The notes below the pieces were generated by a model that had not been told where the DNA came from, ran no database searches, and saw only the letters and a program-made list of their open reading frames with translations. From Hyphomonadaceae bacterium (GTDB lineage Bacteria > Pseudomonadota > Alphaproteobacteria > Caulobacterales > Hyphomonadaceae), in NCBI GenBank assembly GCA_022844475.1, contig JALHLR010000030.1:1-47236 (forward strand): a stretch of 47,236 nucleotides of DNA. Reading direction: 5' to 3'. Shown here piece by piece: positions 9,620 to 17,543 of the stretch. Each line of letters begins with the position of its first letter. Position 1 is the stretch's first letter. Position numbers and translations under genes: made by a program.

Positions 9620-11008
9620 ATGACGATTGCCGGGCGGGTCGACCGCAAGAGCGAAACCTGGTCGTCCCGGTTCGGCTTCGTCATGGCGGCCGTCGGCTCG
9701 TCCATCGGTCTCGGCAATCTGTGGCGCTTCACTTACACCACGGGCGAGAACGGCGGCGGCGCCTTCGTCCTCGCCTACCTTCTCTGCCTGGCGCTGATCG
9801 CGTTTCCGCTACTCGCTGCCGAGTATGCAGTCGGTCGCCGTTCCGGGCATTCAGCTGTCGAGAGCGTTCAGGCTCTGGCGCGAGCGTCCGGCAGGAGCGA
9901 GCTGTGGGGCGGCGTCGCATGGCTCGGCATGCTGTCGGCGTTTTTCATCCTCACATTCTACTGCGTCGTCTCGGCCTGGTTCATGGCCTACATCCCCTAC
10001 GCCGTGTCCGGCGTGTTTGCCCTTGATGGCGGATCGATCGAGGCGTCCGCCGCGCGGTTCGAGGATGTGACCGGAAGGGCGAACCTTCCGCTGCTGCTGG
10101 TCTACCTTGCCATCTTCATCGGCGCGGCCGTGGTTGTCGTCGGGCGCGGTGTGAAGCGCGGGATCGAGCGCGCGTCGACGATCCTGATGCCGGTGTTCAT
10201 TCTCGTGCTGCTGATCCTGCTGGGCTTCGGCATCGCCGAGGGCGCATTCGGCGAGGCCGTTGCGTTCCTCACGCGGGTGAGGGCGGAGGATTTCTCCTTC
10301 TCCATGCTGCTTGATGCGCTGGCGCAATCCTTCTTTGCCACCGGCGTCGGTGCGGCCGTGATGATTACCTACGGCGCCTACCTCAAGACAGACGCCGACC
10401 TTCCGCGTTCGTCCGCAATCGTCGCGCTCGCGGACACGGCAGTCGCGCTGGTGGCGGCGTTTGTGGTGTTTTCACTGGTCTTCGCCGTTGGAAGCGAGCC
10501 GAACTCGGGTTTCAGCCTTCTGTTCGTGAACCTGCCCATCGGCCTCGCGCAGATGCCCTTCGGCGCGGTCATCGGCGGCGCATTCTTTCTCCTGGCGCTG
10601 TTTGCAGCGCTCGCCTCGTCGATATCCCTGCTTGAGGTTGCGGTGTCGTGGCTGGATGAGCGCACAGGCGTCACGCGCTGGGGCGCATCGATGGGCGTGG
10701 GCTTTGCGGTATTCGTGATTGGCGCGGGTTACGTGTACAGCCGCGAATACATTGGCTTCGTCGACTTCGTGGCGTCGTCGCTGCTGATGCCGGTTGGCGG
10801 ATTTCTCATGGCCATATTCGCTGGCTGGGTCATCGAGAAGAAGATGATGCAGGCCGAATTCGGCATGCCGTTCTTCCGCGTCTGGAGCGTGCTGGTCCGC
10901 TGGGTTATTCCAATCGCGATCGGCGTTATCCTCGTGCTCGGCATCCGCGAGAAGCTTGATGCAGCGGGCGCTGCGATGGTCGTCGATACGATGTTGTCGG
11001 ACGGCTGA
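9620..11008 (+). CDS. Sodium-dependent transporter, NSS/SNF family
   Basis: A 462-residue polytopic protein opening with ETWSSRFGFVMAAVGSSIGLGNLWRFTYTTGENGGGAFVLAYLL, the unmistakable TM1 signature of the neurotransmitter:sodium symporter family (LeuT, MhsT). The unwound GNLWRF region that binds Na+ and substrate is intact. Bacterial members import amino acids or related compounds driven by Na+; the substrate here is unknown. GGGCGGGA precedes the ATG. It may be read through from the rodA operon, but the link is probably only positional. It converges on the L,D-transpeptidase gene with a 6-base gap. Confidence 0.93.
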   Translation: MTIAGRVDRKSETWSSRFGFVMAAVGSSIGLGNLWRFTYTTGENGGGAFVLAYLLCLALIAFPLLAAEYAVGRRSGHSAVESVQALARASGRSELWGGVAWLGMLSAFFILTFYCVVSAWFMAYIPYAVSGVFALDGGSIEASAARFEDVTGRANLPLLLVYLAIFIGAAVVVVGRGVKRGIERASTILMPVFILVLLILLGFGIAEGAFGEAVAFLTRVRAEDFSFSMLLDALAQSFFATGVGAAVMITYGAYLKTDADLPRSSAIVALADTAVALVAAFVVFSLVFAVGSEPNSGFSLLFVNLPIGLAQMPFGAVIGGAFFLLALFAALASSISLLEVAVSWLDERTGVTRWGASMGVGFAVFVIGAGYVYSREYIGFVDFVASSLLMPVGGFLMAIFAGWVIEKKMMQAEFGMPFFRVWSVLVRWVIPIAIGVILVLGIREKLDAAGAAMVVDTMLSDG

Positions 11009-11014
11009 GCCGGG

Positions 11015-11734
11015 CTACTGCACCACATACGCGCCGTTGGTAATGTTGATGGCGGGTGGATTTCGTGTGGCCTCGAATGTGTCGTAGGCGGGCTGCAGCA
11101 TCCGCCAGAACGACGCCCATTGTGAAGCCCCGTGCAGCGCCCACGCCTCGGGCGTCATGCGAAACGGAAAGACATGCACGTCGATCGCTTGCTGGCTGCG
11201 GGCAAGGGCGGCTTCGACGATGAGATAGATTTCCTCAATTCCCTGGTCTGTCATCGCATAGCAGCCGATCGAGACGCATGCCCCATGAACCATCAGGAAA
11301 CTGCCTGTACGTCCCTGGGCGCGGTCATAGGCGTTGGGAAAGCCGAGGTTGAAGGACAGGTGATAACTGCTCTGCGGGTTCAGCTGCGCTCGCGATACGC
11401 TGTAGAAACCTTCCGGGCTCTGGCCATCTCCTTCGCGCAGCTTGGGACCAAGCGCGCCTGACCAGGTGCAGATCGGGAAGGTCTTGTAGAGCGCAAACGC
11501 GTCGCCGCGCTTGACCCAGAGTTCGAGTTCGCTCGACTGCTTGAACACACGGATGAAGACAGGTTCGCCCAGCGGGGCTCCAAAGGACAGCATCTCGGCA
11601 GTTATGCCGCCCAGCCGCCTCTGCCTGACGTCTTCGATCCGACTTGCCGCCGGTCGATGTGGAAGGATCATCGCCGCGAAGACGACAGCGAGCGCCAATC
11701 CGATCAGTACACCGACAATGGTCCTGCGCTTCAC
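11015..11734 (-). CDS. YafK-type L,D-transpeptidase family protein
   Basis: A 239-residue protein with a GTG start and one N-terminal membrane segment (VGVLIGLALAVVFAAMIL), so it is periplasmic and probably anchored. The YkuD-fold catalytic block is MVHGACVSIGCYAMTDQGIEEIYLIVEAAL, with the nucleophilic Cys in SIGCYAMT and the conserved His before it. The spacing and the ELELWVKRG and EGFYSVSRAQLNPQSSYHLSFNLGFPNAYD blocks match the YafK/DpaA branch, known in E. coli to release lipoprotein Lpp from peptidoglycan rather than to cross-link. Its substrate here is an inference. It lies between the transporter and the iminopeptidase. Confidence 0.9.
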   Translation of the reverse strand: MKRRTIVGVLIGLALAVVFAAMILPHRPAASRIEDVRQRRLGGITAEMLSFGAPLGEPVFIRVFKQSSELELWVKRGDAFALYKTFPICTWSGALGPKLREGDGQSPEGFYSVSRAQLNPQSSYHLSFNLGFPNAYDRAQGRTGSFLMVHGACVSIGCYAMTDQGIEEIYLIVEAALARSQQAIDVHVFPFRMTPEAWALHGASQWASFWRMLQPAYDTFEATRNPPAINITNGAYVVQ

Positions 11735-11760
11735 ACGGCCGCTCCGCCCTGCATGCGATG

Positions 11761-12732
11761 CTAGCCCACTTTCTCCGCGAGCCAGTCGCTTGCCTTGACC
11801 AGTTCGCTGATGATGCCGGGCTCAAGCGAAGAGTGTCCTGCATCCGGCACGATCTTCAGTTGAGACTTCGGCCAGGCCTTGTGCAGCTTCCATGCTGAAT
11901 CGAGCGGCGTCACGACATCGTAGCGGCCATGCACGATCACGCCGGGCAGGTCGCCGAACTTCGCAGCCTGCTCCAGCAGCCAGCCATCCTTCTCGAAGAA
12001 TCCCTTGTTGACGAAGTAGTGACACTCGATGCGCGCGAAGGCGTCGAGGAAATCGGCCTCGTCGAAACGGGGAGGACGCTGCTTCGGCCCCTGGATCGAG
12101 AGCGTCTCGCCTTCCCAGCGCGCCCAGGCGGCGGCGGCTTCGGCGCGCTGCTGCGCGTTCTTGCCGGTCAGGCGCTTGTGGAACGCCTTCAGCAGGTCGT
12201 CGCGCTCGTTCTCGGGTATGGGAGCGAGATAGCGGTCGAATGCATCCGGGAAAATGTTGCTCGCGCCTTGCTGGTAGAACCAGCTGATCTCGTGCTCCGT
12301 CAGGAGGAAGATCCCGCGCAGCAGGAGACCCAGAACCTGCTTGCGGTGCATTGCCGTGTAGGCGAGGGCGAGGGTTGATCCCCATGATCCGCCGAACACC
12401 AGCCACTTCTTGACGCCGAGGTGCGCCCGCAGCGTCTCGATGTCGCGGACAAGATCCCACGTGGTGTTGTCGCGCAGTTCCGAATGCGGGCTGGAGCGGC
12501 CGCAGCCGCGCTGATCGAACAGGATGATGCGATAGCGCCGAGGGTCGAAGAACCGGCGCATTTCCGGGCTCGAGCCGCCGCCTGGTCCGCCATGGAGGGC
12601 GACAACGGGAATGCCGTCCGGGTGCCCGCTCTCCTCCCAGTAGAGTTCGTGCATCCCGTTGACGGCCAGCCGCCCGGTGCGCCGGGGTTCGACGGACGGA
12701 TACAGACTGCGGCGTGGGCGATCATCGTTCAT
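11761..12732 (-). CDS. pip: Proline iminopeptidase
   Basis: A 323-residue alpha/beta hydrolase that removes N-terminal proline from peptides in the cytoplasm. It has the Pip motifs VALHGGPGGGSSPEM (oxyanion loop), FDQRGCGRSSPH, the nucleophile elbow FGGSWGS (Ser116), HGRYDVVTP (Asp) and DAGHSS (His). The ATG at 12732 gives the usual start MNDDRPRRSLYPSVEP; a 12-residue upstream extension is atypical. No strong ribosome site is visible. Length and motif spacing match the S33 peptidase family throughout. Confidence 0.95.
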   Translation of the reverse strand: MNDDRPRRSLYPSVEPRRTGRLAVNGMHELYWEESGHPDGIPVVALHGGPGGGSSPEMRRFFDPRRYRIILFDQRGCGRSSPHSELRDNTTWDLVRDIETLRAHLGVKKWLVFGGSWGSTLALAYTAMHRKQVLGLLLRGIFLLTEHEISWFYQQGASNIFPDAFDRYLAPIPENERDDLLKAFHKRLTGKNAQQRAEAAAAWARWEGETLSIQGPKQRPPRFDEADFLDAFARIECHYFVNKGFFEKDGWLLEQAAKFGDLPGVIVHGRYDVVTPLDSAWKLHKAWPKSQLKIVPDAGHSSLEPGIISELVKASDWLAEKVG

Positions 12733-12859
12733 CGTTGTTTCATCTACCGGCAGCCATCCTTGCGTCAACCACTACATCTTCTGTTGCTGTCGCGTTTGTT
12801 TTCTGGTGCGACCCATCTATACAGGTCAGAGAATCCACGAACTTTTGGGGTCAGGCTCG

Positions 12860-13462
12860 GTGCAGCCACTTCGTACGATCGTCTTCTGCGCGGCGCTTTC
12901 TGTCACGGTCGCTGGTTGCGCGACGGTCTCGGTTTACGAACCTGTCACTGCTGAGGTGTCGCTCACCGAAGAGCAGTCGCAGCTGCACAAGGCGTCCGAG
13001 GCCTACAGCAAGGATGCACGTACCAGGAAGCTGGCGACCGGAGAGGCCAGCCTCTCATCCCTGGCAGGCATGCTGAGCGGCAGCCGGTCGGACGAGGGCG
13101 CCTATTGGCGGACGATCGGCGCAGACAAGTCCTCGCCAGCCGCCGTCGTCGCCCGTGTCCGGGATGACATGAACAATGCCGCGCGGGGCCTGTCCCGGCT
13201 GGACGGCATGGCGCGCGGTCTGATCGTGTCGGGCGACCTGGTTCGCGACGATGTCTCCGCGTTCGAAGGCGCCCTGATCCACGCGCGACAGGCGCGGGAC
13301 TCGTTCTCCGACGCGCTGGCACAGGCGAACAAGCGGGTCGAGGCCGAGTACCAGATTTCGCTCGAACTGGCGCCGCTCGACGAAGCGCTGATGAAGGCCC
13401 GCGAAACCGCTGACGACCTTGCCGCCGCCCGTGTGCAATCGGGCGATCCCGCCGGAAGCTGA
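12860..13462 (+). CDS. Lipoprotein of unknown function
   Basis: A 200-residue protein starting at GTG 12860 (VQPLRTIVFC). It has a lipobox SVTVAGC with the modifiable Cys at residue 20, which decides the start. The mature part is strongly helical, with heptad-like stretches such as VEAEYQISLELAPLDEALMKARETADDL, so a coiled coil is likely. No family was recognised. The residue after Cys is Ala, which does not suggest inner-membrane retention under the +2 rule. It is divergent from pip and converges on the DUF423 gene with only 6 bases between stops. Confidence 0.7.
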   Translation: MQPLRTIVFCAALSVTVAGCATVSVYEPVTAEVSLTEEQSQLHKASEAYSKDARTRKLATGEASLSSLAGMLSGSRSDEGAYWRTIGADKSSPAAVVARVRDDMNNAARGLSRLDGMARGLIVSGDLVRDDVSAFEGALIHARQARDSFSDALAQANKRVEAEYQISLELAPLDEALMKARETADDLAAARVQSGDPAGS

Positions 13463-13468
13463 TCGCAG

Positions 13469-13855
13469 CTAGTCCTGTTTCTGTGCGACGGCAGCCGAAA
13501 GGCCCAGCAGGAGCCAGCCGGCGATGAACGCCACCCCTCCGATCGGCACCAGGAAGCTCACGTCGTCCAGCGGTGTTGGCGTCATGGCGATCCCGCCAAG
13601 CATGATCTTCGCGATCTGCACCCCGGAGAACATCGGCACGCTCAGCACAAAGGCCCAGCCGGCTGCATACTGCAGCAGGTTCCTGAACGGCAGGATTGCC
13701 GCGATCACCGCAGCCAGCGTGTGGGCAAACCCGTAGAGAAACGCGCTGTGCCACCGGACCGTCGCTTCCGATGGTACCAGCGCGTGTCCACCCGCAGCGC
13801 CCGCCGCAACGAGCAGCAGGCCAAGTAGCGCGGCTGCAACGATCAGTGCACGCAT
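13469..13855 (-). CDS. DUF423 family membrane protein
   Basis: A 128-residue protein with four hydrophobic segments. It shows the DUF423 (YgdD-like) pattern: an N-terminal helix followed by GGHAL, a WHSAFLYGFAHTLA segment, VPMFSGVQI (usually LFSGSLY) and a PIGGVAFIAGWLLLG ending. The ATG at 13855 is 5 bases after a GGAG; a TTG one codon upstream is less likely. The family's role is unknown. It is divergent from the Mla-like operon, with 173 bases between the starts. Confidence 0.88.
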   Translation of the reverse strand: MRALIVAAALLGLLLVAAGAAGGHALVPSEATVRWHSAFLYGFAHTLAAVIAAILPFRNLLQYAAGWAFVLSVPMFSGVQIAKIMLGGIAMTPTPLDDVSFLVPIGGVAFIAGWLLLGLSAAVAQKQD

Positions 13856-14028
13856 CAAGTCTCCGTTGGAACTTTAGCCTTTCGAGCAGGTAAACAACAC
13901 CACACGCCGGAATTTTAGGCGAGGGCGAAGGCAAGAGCTGCCTGTACATGGCCGCAACCTCCGCGCGAACCGCATCGCGCATGGCCCAGTTTGGTGTTTC
14001 CTACATGTTTGTACCGTAAGTCTGCAGT

Positions 14029-15159
14029 ATGGCGATCAGTTCGACACGATTTCAGGTGGAAGTCGCGCCAGACGGAAGGCAGGTCCTTCTCGTCGCGGGC
14101 GACTGGACCGTGTGGACGGTCGCCTCGGTCGAAGAGGGGCTGCGGAACACAAAGATTTCCCCTGAAGCGATCCTGGATGTCACCGGGCTGGAGCGTATCG
14201 ACACGTCGGGAGCCTACCTGATCGACCGGGCCTTCGGCGCGCTCGACGGCGTGGACGACCCCATCGAAATGCGCGGCGACCATCCGACGATCGAGCGCCT
14301 GATGGGCAAGGTACGCAAGGCAAGCCCGGCGGCGCCGCCGGACCCGATCCGCCAGCCGGGGCTGATCGCGCTGCTGGACCGTGCCGGTCGCGGGGCGGTC
14401 GACGCCTGGGAGGAGTTTCTGGGCCTGCTCTCCTTCATCGGCGAGACAATGGCGACGCTGGGCCGGCTGGCCGTGAACCCACGCCGTATCCGCATTCGTT
14501 CCGTCGTGGCGATCATGGAAGAGGTCGGTCTCGACGCCTTGCCGATCGTCTGCTTTCTGTCCTTCTTCATCGGACTCGTGATTGCCTTCATCGGGGCGAA
14601 CCTGCTCGCGATGTTCAACGCGTCGGTCTTCACCGTCGAACTGGTCGGCATCGGCATGATGCGCGAGTTCGGCGCCGTGCTGACCGCCATCCTGCTCGCT
14701 GGCCGCACCGACAGCGCATTCACCGCCCAGATCGGCGCCATGAAGATGCGTCAGGAAATCGACGCCATGCGCACGATCGGCCTCGATCCGATGGAGGCGC
14801 TGGTGGCGCCGCGCCTGATCGCGCTGCTGATCATGACGCCGTTGCTGACTTTCGCTGCAACCATCGCCGGGATCGGTGGCGGCATGATGGCAGCGTGGGG
14901 CGCGATGGATATCTCCCCCGCGATGTTCATCACGCGCTTCCAGGAAGTGATCGTGCCGATGAACTTCTGGGTTGGCATGATCAAGGCGCCTGTGTTCGCG
15001 CTCGTGATTGCAATGGTCGGATGCCGGCAGGGGATGCTGGTGGAAGAAGACGTCGTCTCGCTTGGCCGCCGCACGACGTCCGCCGTGGTGCAGGCAATTT
15101 TCCTCGTCATCGCGATCGATGCGATGTTTGCAATCCTCTATTACCAGCTGAACATATGA
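14029..15159 (+). CDS. MlaE-type lipid ABC permease with N-terminal STAS domain
   Basis: 376 residues. Residues 1-95 form a STAS (MlaB-like) domain (EAILDVTGLERIDTSGAYLIDRAF), fused to a MlaE/YrbE permease of about 260 residues with the signature VGIGMMREFGAVLTAILLAGRTDSAFTAQIGAMKM and EIDAMRTIGLDPMEALVAPRLIA. In E. coli MlaB and MlaE are separate subunits; here one polypeptide supplies both. It forms the inner-membrane channel of a lipid transporter with the next two genes. The stop overlaps the start of the ATPase gene by 4 bases. Confidence 0.95.
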   Translation: MAISSTRFQVEVAPDGRQVLLVAGDWTVWTVASVEEGLRNTKISPEAILDVTGLERIDTSGAYLIDRAFGALDGVDDPIEMRGDHPTIERLMGKVRKASPAAPPDPIRQPGLIALLDRAGRGAVDAWEEFLGLLSFIGETMATLGRLAVNPRRIRIRSVVAIMEEVGLDALPIVCFLSFFIGLVIAFIGANLLAMFNASVFTVELVGIGMMREFGAVLTAILLAGRTDSAFTAQIGAMKMRQEIDAMRTIGLDPMEALVAPRLIALLIMTPLLTFAATIAGIGGGMMAAWGAMDISPAMFITRFQEVIVPMNFWVGMIKAPVFALVIAMVGCRQGMLVEEDVVSLGRRTTSAVVQAIFLVIAIDAMFAILYYQLNI

Positions 15160-15962
15160 CCGGTCAGGCAGTCATCGCGCGCACTGGGAGCGCACCGGCA
15201 GGCGAGGGTGATGTCGCCGTGCGCGTGCGCGGCCTGATCAATCGCTTCGGCTCCAAGACGGTGCATGAAGGCCTCGATCTCGATATGCGCAGGGGCGAGA
15301 TTCTAGGCGTCATTGGCGGATCGGGCACGGGAAAGTCTGTGCTGCTGCGTTCCATCGTTGGCCTGAACACGCCCAACGCCGGCGAGATCGAGGTGTTCGG
15401 CCAGAAGCTGAATGCCCTTTCGCGCGCCGAGCGAGTGAAGGTCGAGCGCCGCTGGGGCGTGATGTTCCAGGATGGTGCGCTGTTCTCGACAATGACCGTC
15501 CGCGAGAATGTGATGGCGCCCATGGTTGAGCACACCAGGATATCGGAAGCTCTCATGCGCGAACTCGCCGATCTCAAGATTCGCCTGGCGGGGCTTGAGC
15601 TGGAGGCGGCGCCCAAGCGTCCTGCCGATCTTTCCGGCGGCATGCGCAAGCGTGCGGCGCTCGCACGCGCCCTGTCGCTCGACCCCGAGCTCCTGTTCCT
15701 CGACGAACCCACAGCCGGCCTGGACCCGATCGGCGCGGCCAAGTTCGATGAACTGGTTCGCTCGCTTAGCCAGTCGCTTGGCTTAACCATATTCCTTGTG
15801 ACACACGATCTCGACACGCTGGCCGCCACTTGCGACCGCGTCGCGGTGCTGAGTGACGGCAAGGTGCTTGCAATTGGTCCACTTGATGAGGTTCGCAAGA
15901 ATCCAAACCCGTGGATCCAGGAATACTTTTCAGGCCCGCGTGGCCGGGCTGCGGTGAGATAG
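15156..15962 (+). CDS. MlaF-type lipid ABC transporter ATPase
   Basis: 268 residues. The start is ATG 15156, overlapping the permease stop (ATGA). It carries Walker A GVIGGSGTGKS (residues 52-61), the signature LSGGMRKRAALARAL, Walker B LLFLDEPTAGLDP and the H-loop FLVTHD. The GMRKR variant of the signature and the segment FGQKLNALSRAERVKVERRWGVMFQ are typical of MlaF. It energises lipid movement between inner and outer membrane together with the STAS-MlaE permease and MlaD protein. A 3-base gap leads to mlaD. Confidence 0.95.
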   Translation: MTGQAVIARTGSAPAGEGDVAVRVRGLINRFGSKTVHEGLDLDMRRGEILGVIGGSGTGKSVLLRSIVGLNTPNAGEIEVFGQKLNALSRAERVKVERRWGVMFQDGALFSTMTVRENVMAPMVEHTRISEALMRELADLKIRLAGLELEAAPKRPADLSGGMRKRAALARALSLDPELLFLDEPTAGLDPIGAAKFDELVRSLSQSLGLTIFLVTHDLDTLAATCDRVAVLSDGKVLAIGPLDEVRKNPNPWIQEYFSGPRGRAAVR

Positions 15963-15965
15963 GCC

Positions 15966-16919
15966 ATGGAAACGAAGGCCAACTACGTGCTGATCGGTGC
16001 GTTCGTGCTGCTTGCAGCCGGCGCAATGGCGCTGTTCACGCTGTGGATCGCGGGTAACCCGTTCAGCCGCAGCTACAAGGACTACGACGTCATTTTCAGC
16101 GGCCCCGTGAACGGGCTTTCGGAGGGCGGCGAGGTCCGCTTCAACGGCATCAAGGTGGGCGAAGTGACGACGCTTCGGCTCGATCGCCTGGATCCCAACC
16201 GGGTGATTGCTCACATCCGCGTCGAGGAGCAGACGCCGGTCCGCACCGACAGCGTTGCGCAGCTGAATTTTCAGGGCATTACGGGCGTCACCTTCATCCA
16301 GATTCTCGCCGGCGATCCGGCGACGCCGCTGCTTGCCTCCGTGAACGGAGAAACGCCGCAGATCCCCACGAGCCGGACGCTTGTGGACGAGCTGTTCTCG
16401 GGCGGGCAGGATCTGCTCAGCGTCTCGGGCGATACGATCAAGAAGATCAACGAGGCGCTGTCGGAGGAAAACCTGCTGCACCTGACCTCGACACTCGCCA
16501 GCATCGACACGGCGCTGGCCAAGATCGCGCGGGACGAGGGCATCATCGACGAAGCCGCCAGGGCGATGAAGAACATCAACTCGGCGGCACTGGCGCTCGA
16601 ATCCGCCGCCAAGGCGTTCGACGTGGCGGCGGTCTCCGTGACCAATGACGTGTCGGGCTTTTCTGCCGAAGCCTCGACGGTGCTCCGCAAACTCGATCCG
16701 GTGCTTGATGATGCGCGCGCCGCCATGGCCAGCGTCAACGAGACGGTCGGCGCGATCAACACGCAGATCACGCCCGCTGCAACCCGCGCCTTCAGACAGG
16801 TCGGCAATACAGCGACAGACTTCCAGGCCGTGATGGGTCGCTTCCAGCAGTTGCTCGCACAGATCGAGCAGGATCCCAGCCGTTTCGTCTACCAACAGCC
16901 ATCGCCGGTGGAGCGCTAG
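15966..16919 (+). CDS. MlaD family (MCE domain) protein
   Basis: 317 residues with a single N-terminal membrane helix (YVLIGAFVLLAAGAMALFTLWIA), then an MCE domain at about residues 38-116 with the motif VNGLSEGGEVRFNGIKVGEVTTLRLD. The following 200 residues are mainly helical, with repeated Ala/Ser/Asp heptads. They are much longer than E. coli MlaD and probably extend a periplasmic helical tube or needle. It binds phospholipid as the periplasmic part of the transporter. It directly abuts the lipoprotein gene, which starts at the next base. Confidence 0.95.
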   Translation: METKANYVLIGAFVLLAAGAMALFTLWIAGNPFSRSYKDYDVIFSGPVNGLSEGGEVRFNGIKVGEVTTLRLDRLDPNRVIAHIRVEEQTPVRTDSVAQLNFQGITGVTFIQILAGDPATPLLASVNGETPQIPTSRTLVDELFSGGQDLLSVSGDTIKKINEALSEENLLHLTSTLASIDTALAKIARDEGIIDEAARAMKNINSAALALESAAKAFDVAAVSVTNDVSGFSAEASTVLRKLDPVLDDARAAMASVNETVGAINTQITPAATRAFRQVGNTATDFQAVMGRFQQLLAQIEQDPSRFVYQQPSPVER

Positions 16920-17528
16920 ATGATCAAGCCCGTCCTGTTCGCAGTCGCTCTGGTGTCAGCCTCTGCTCTCTCAGGTTGCCTGTCGGTGCTGCCTGAGCCC
17001 TTCATTCCCTCCGCCCTCATTGCGCTTCCGGCGGAGCGCGCGACGGCGCCCTCGTCGCCATTGCTTGCCGACGTCGCGGTTTATCCGCCGGAAACCTCCC
17101 GCGCCTTCGCCGGCGCCGACATCGCAGTGCGGCAGGACCAGGAGATGGTCTTTCTCGATGATGTTCGCTGGTCCGACAATGCGCCATCGCTGCTGCAGGG
17201 CGCATTGGTCAATGCGCTCACCAAGGCGGCCGGGCCGGGCCGCGCAGCTCCCGCAGCGCTCGGCGCAGATGTCGACTATGATGTGCGCTGGCGGATCGTT
17301 GATCTTTCGGCCGGCCGCGAGACAGCGCCAGTGCGGGTTGAGGTTCAGGTGAGCCTTGTCGATTCATCCAATCGCCGAATGGTGGCGCAGGAGTCCTTCA
17401 AGACTGAAGGCTCGCCCCTGGACCGCGCCCCCCGCGCGCGCGCTGCGGCGCTGGCCCTCGCTGCGCAGCAGGTAGCCGATGAGGTCGCAGCGTTCGTCGC
17501 CAGCAATGTGCAGGCCCGGCCGCAATAG
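16920..17528 (+). CDS. PqiC-like ABC transport auxiliary lipoprotein
   Basis: 202 residues with a lipobox ALSGC (Cys20). The organisation LLADVAVYPPETSRAFAGADIAVRQDQEMVFLDDVRWSDNAPSLLQGALVNAL matches the ABC-type transport auxiliary component family (PF03886; PqiC and similar). That family forms outer-membrane-anchored rings that meet MCE proteins. Being fused to the end of an mlaEFD-like operon supports a role as the outer-membrane acceptor of the pathway. No mlaC or mlaA gene follows, so this lipoprotein may replace them. It converges on the next gene with a 15-base gap. Confidence 0.88.
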   Translation: MIKPVLFAVALVSASALSGCLSVLPEPFIPSALIALPAERATAPSSPLLADVAVYPPETSRAFAGADIAVRQDQEMVFLDDVRWSDNAPSLLQGALVNALTKAAGPGRAAPAALGADVDYDVRWRIVDLSAGRETAPVRVEVQVSLVDSSNRRMVAQESFKTEGSPLDRAPRARAAALALAAQQVADEVAAFVASNVQARPQ

Positions 17529-17543
17529 GTCGCTCTTCCTGAT

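Noticed and set aside
11009..11014. Intrinsic terminators between convergent genes (also near 13465, 17535, 20372, 41727)
   Set aside because: The gaps are only 3-15 bases and show no stem with T-run.
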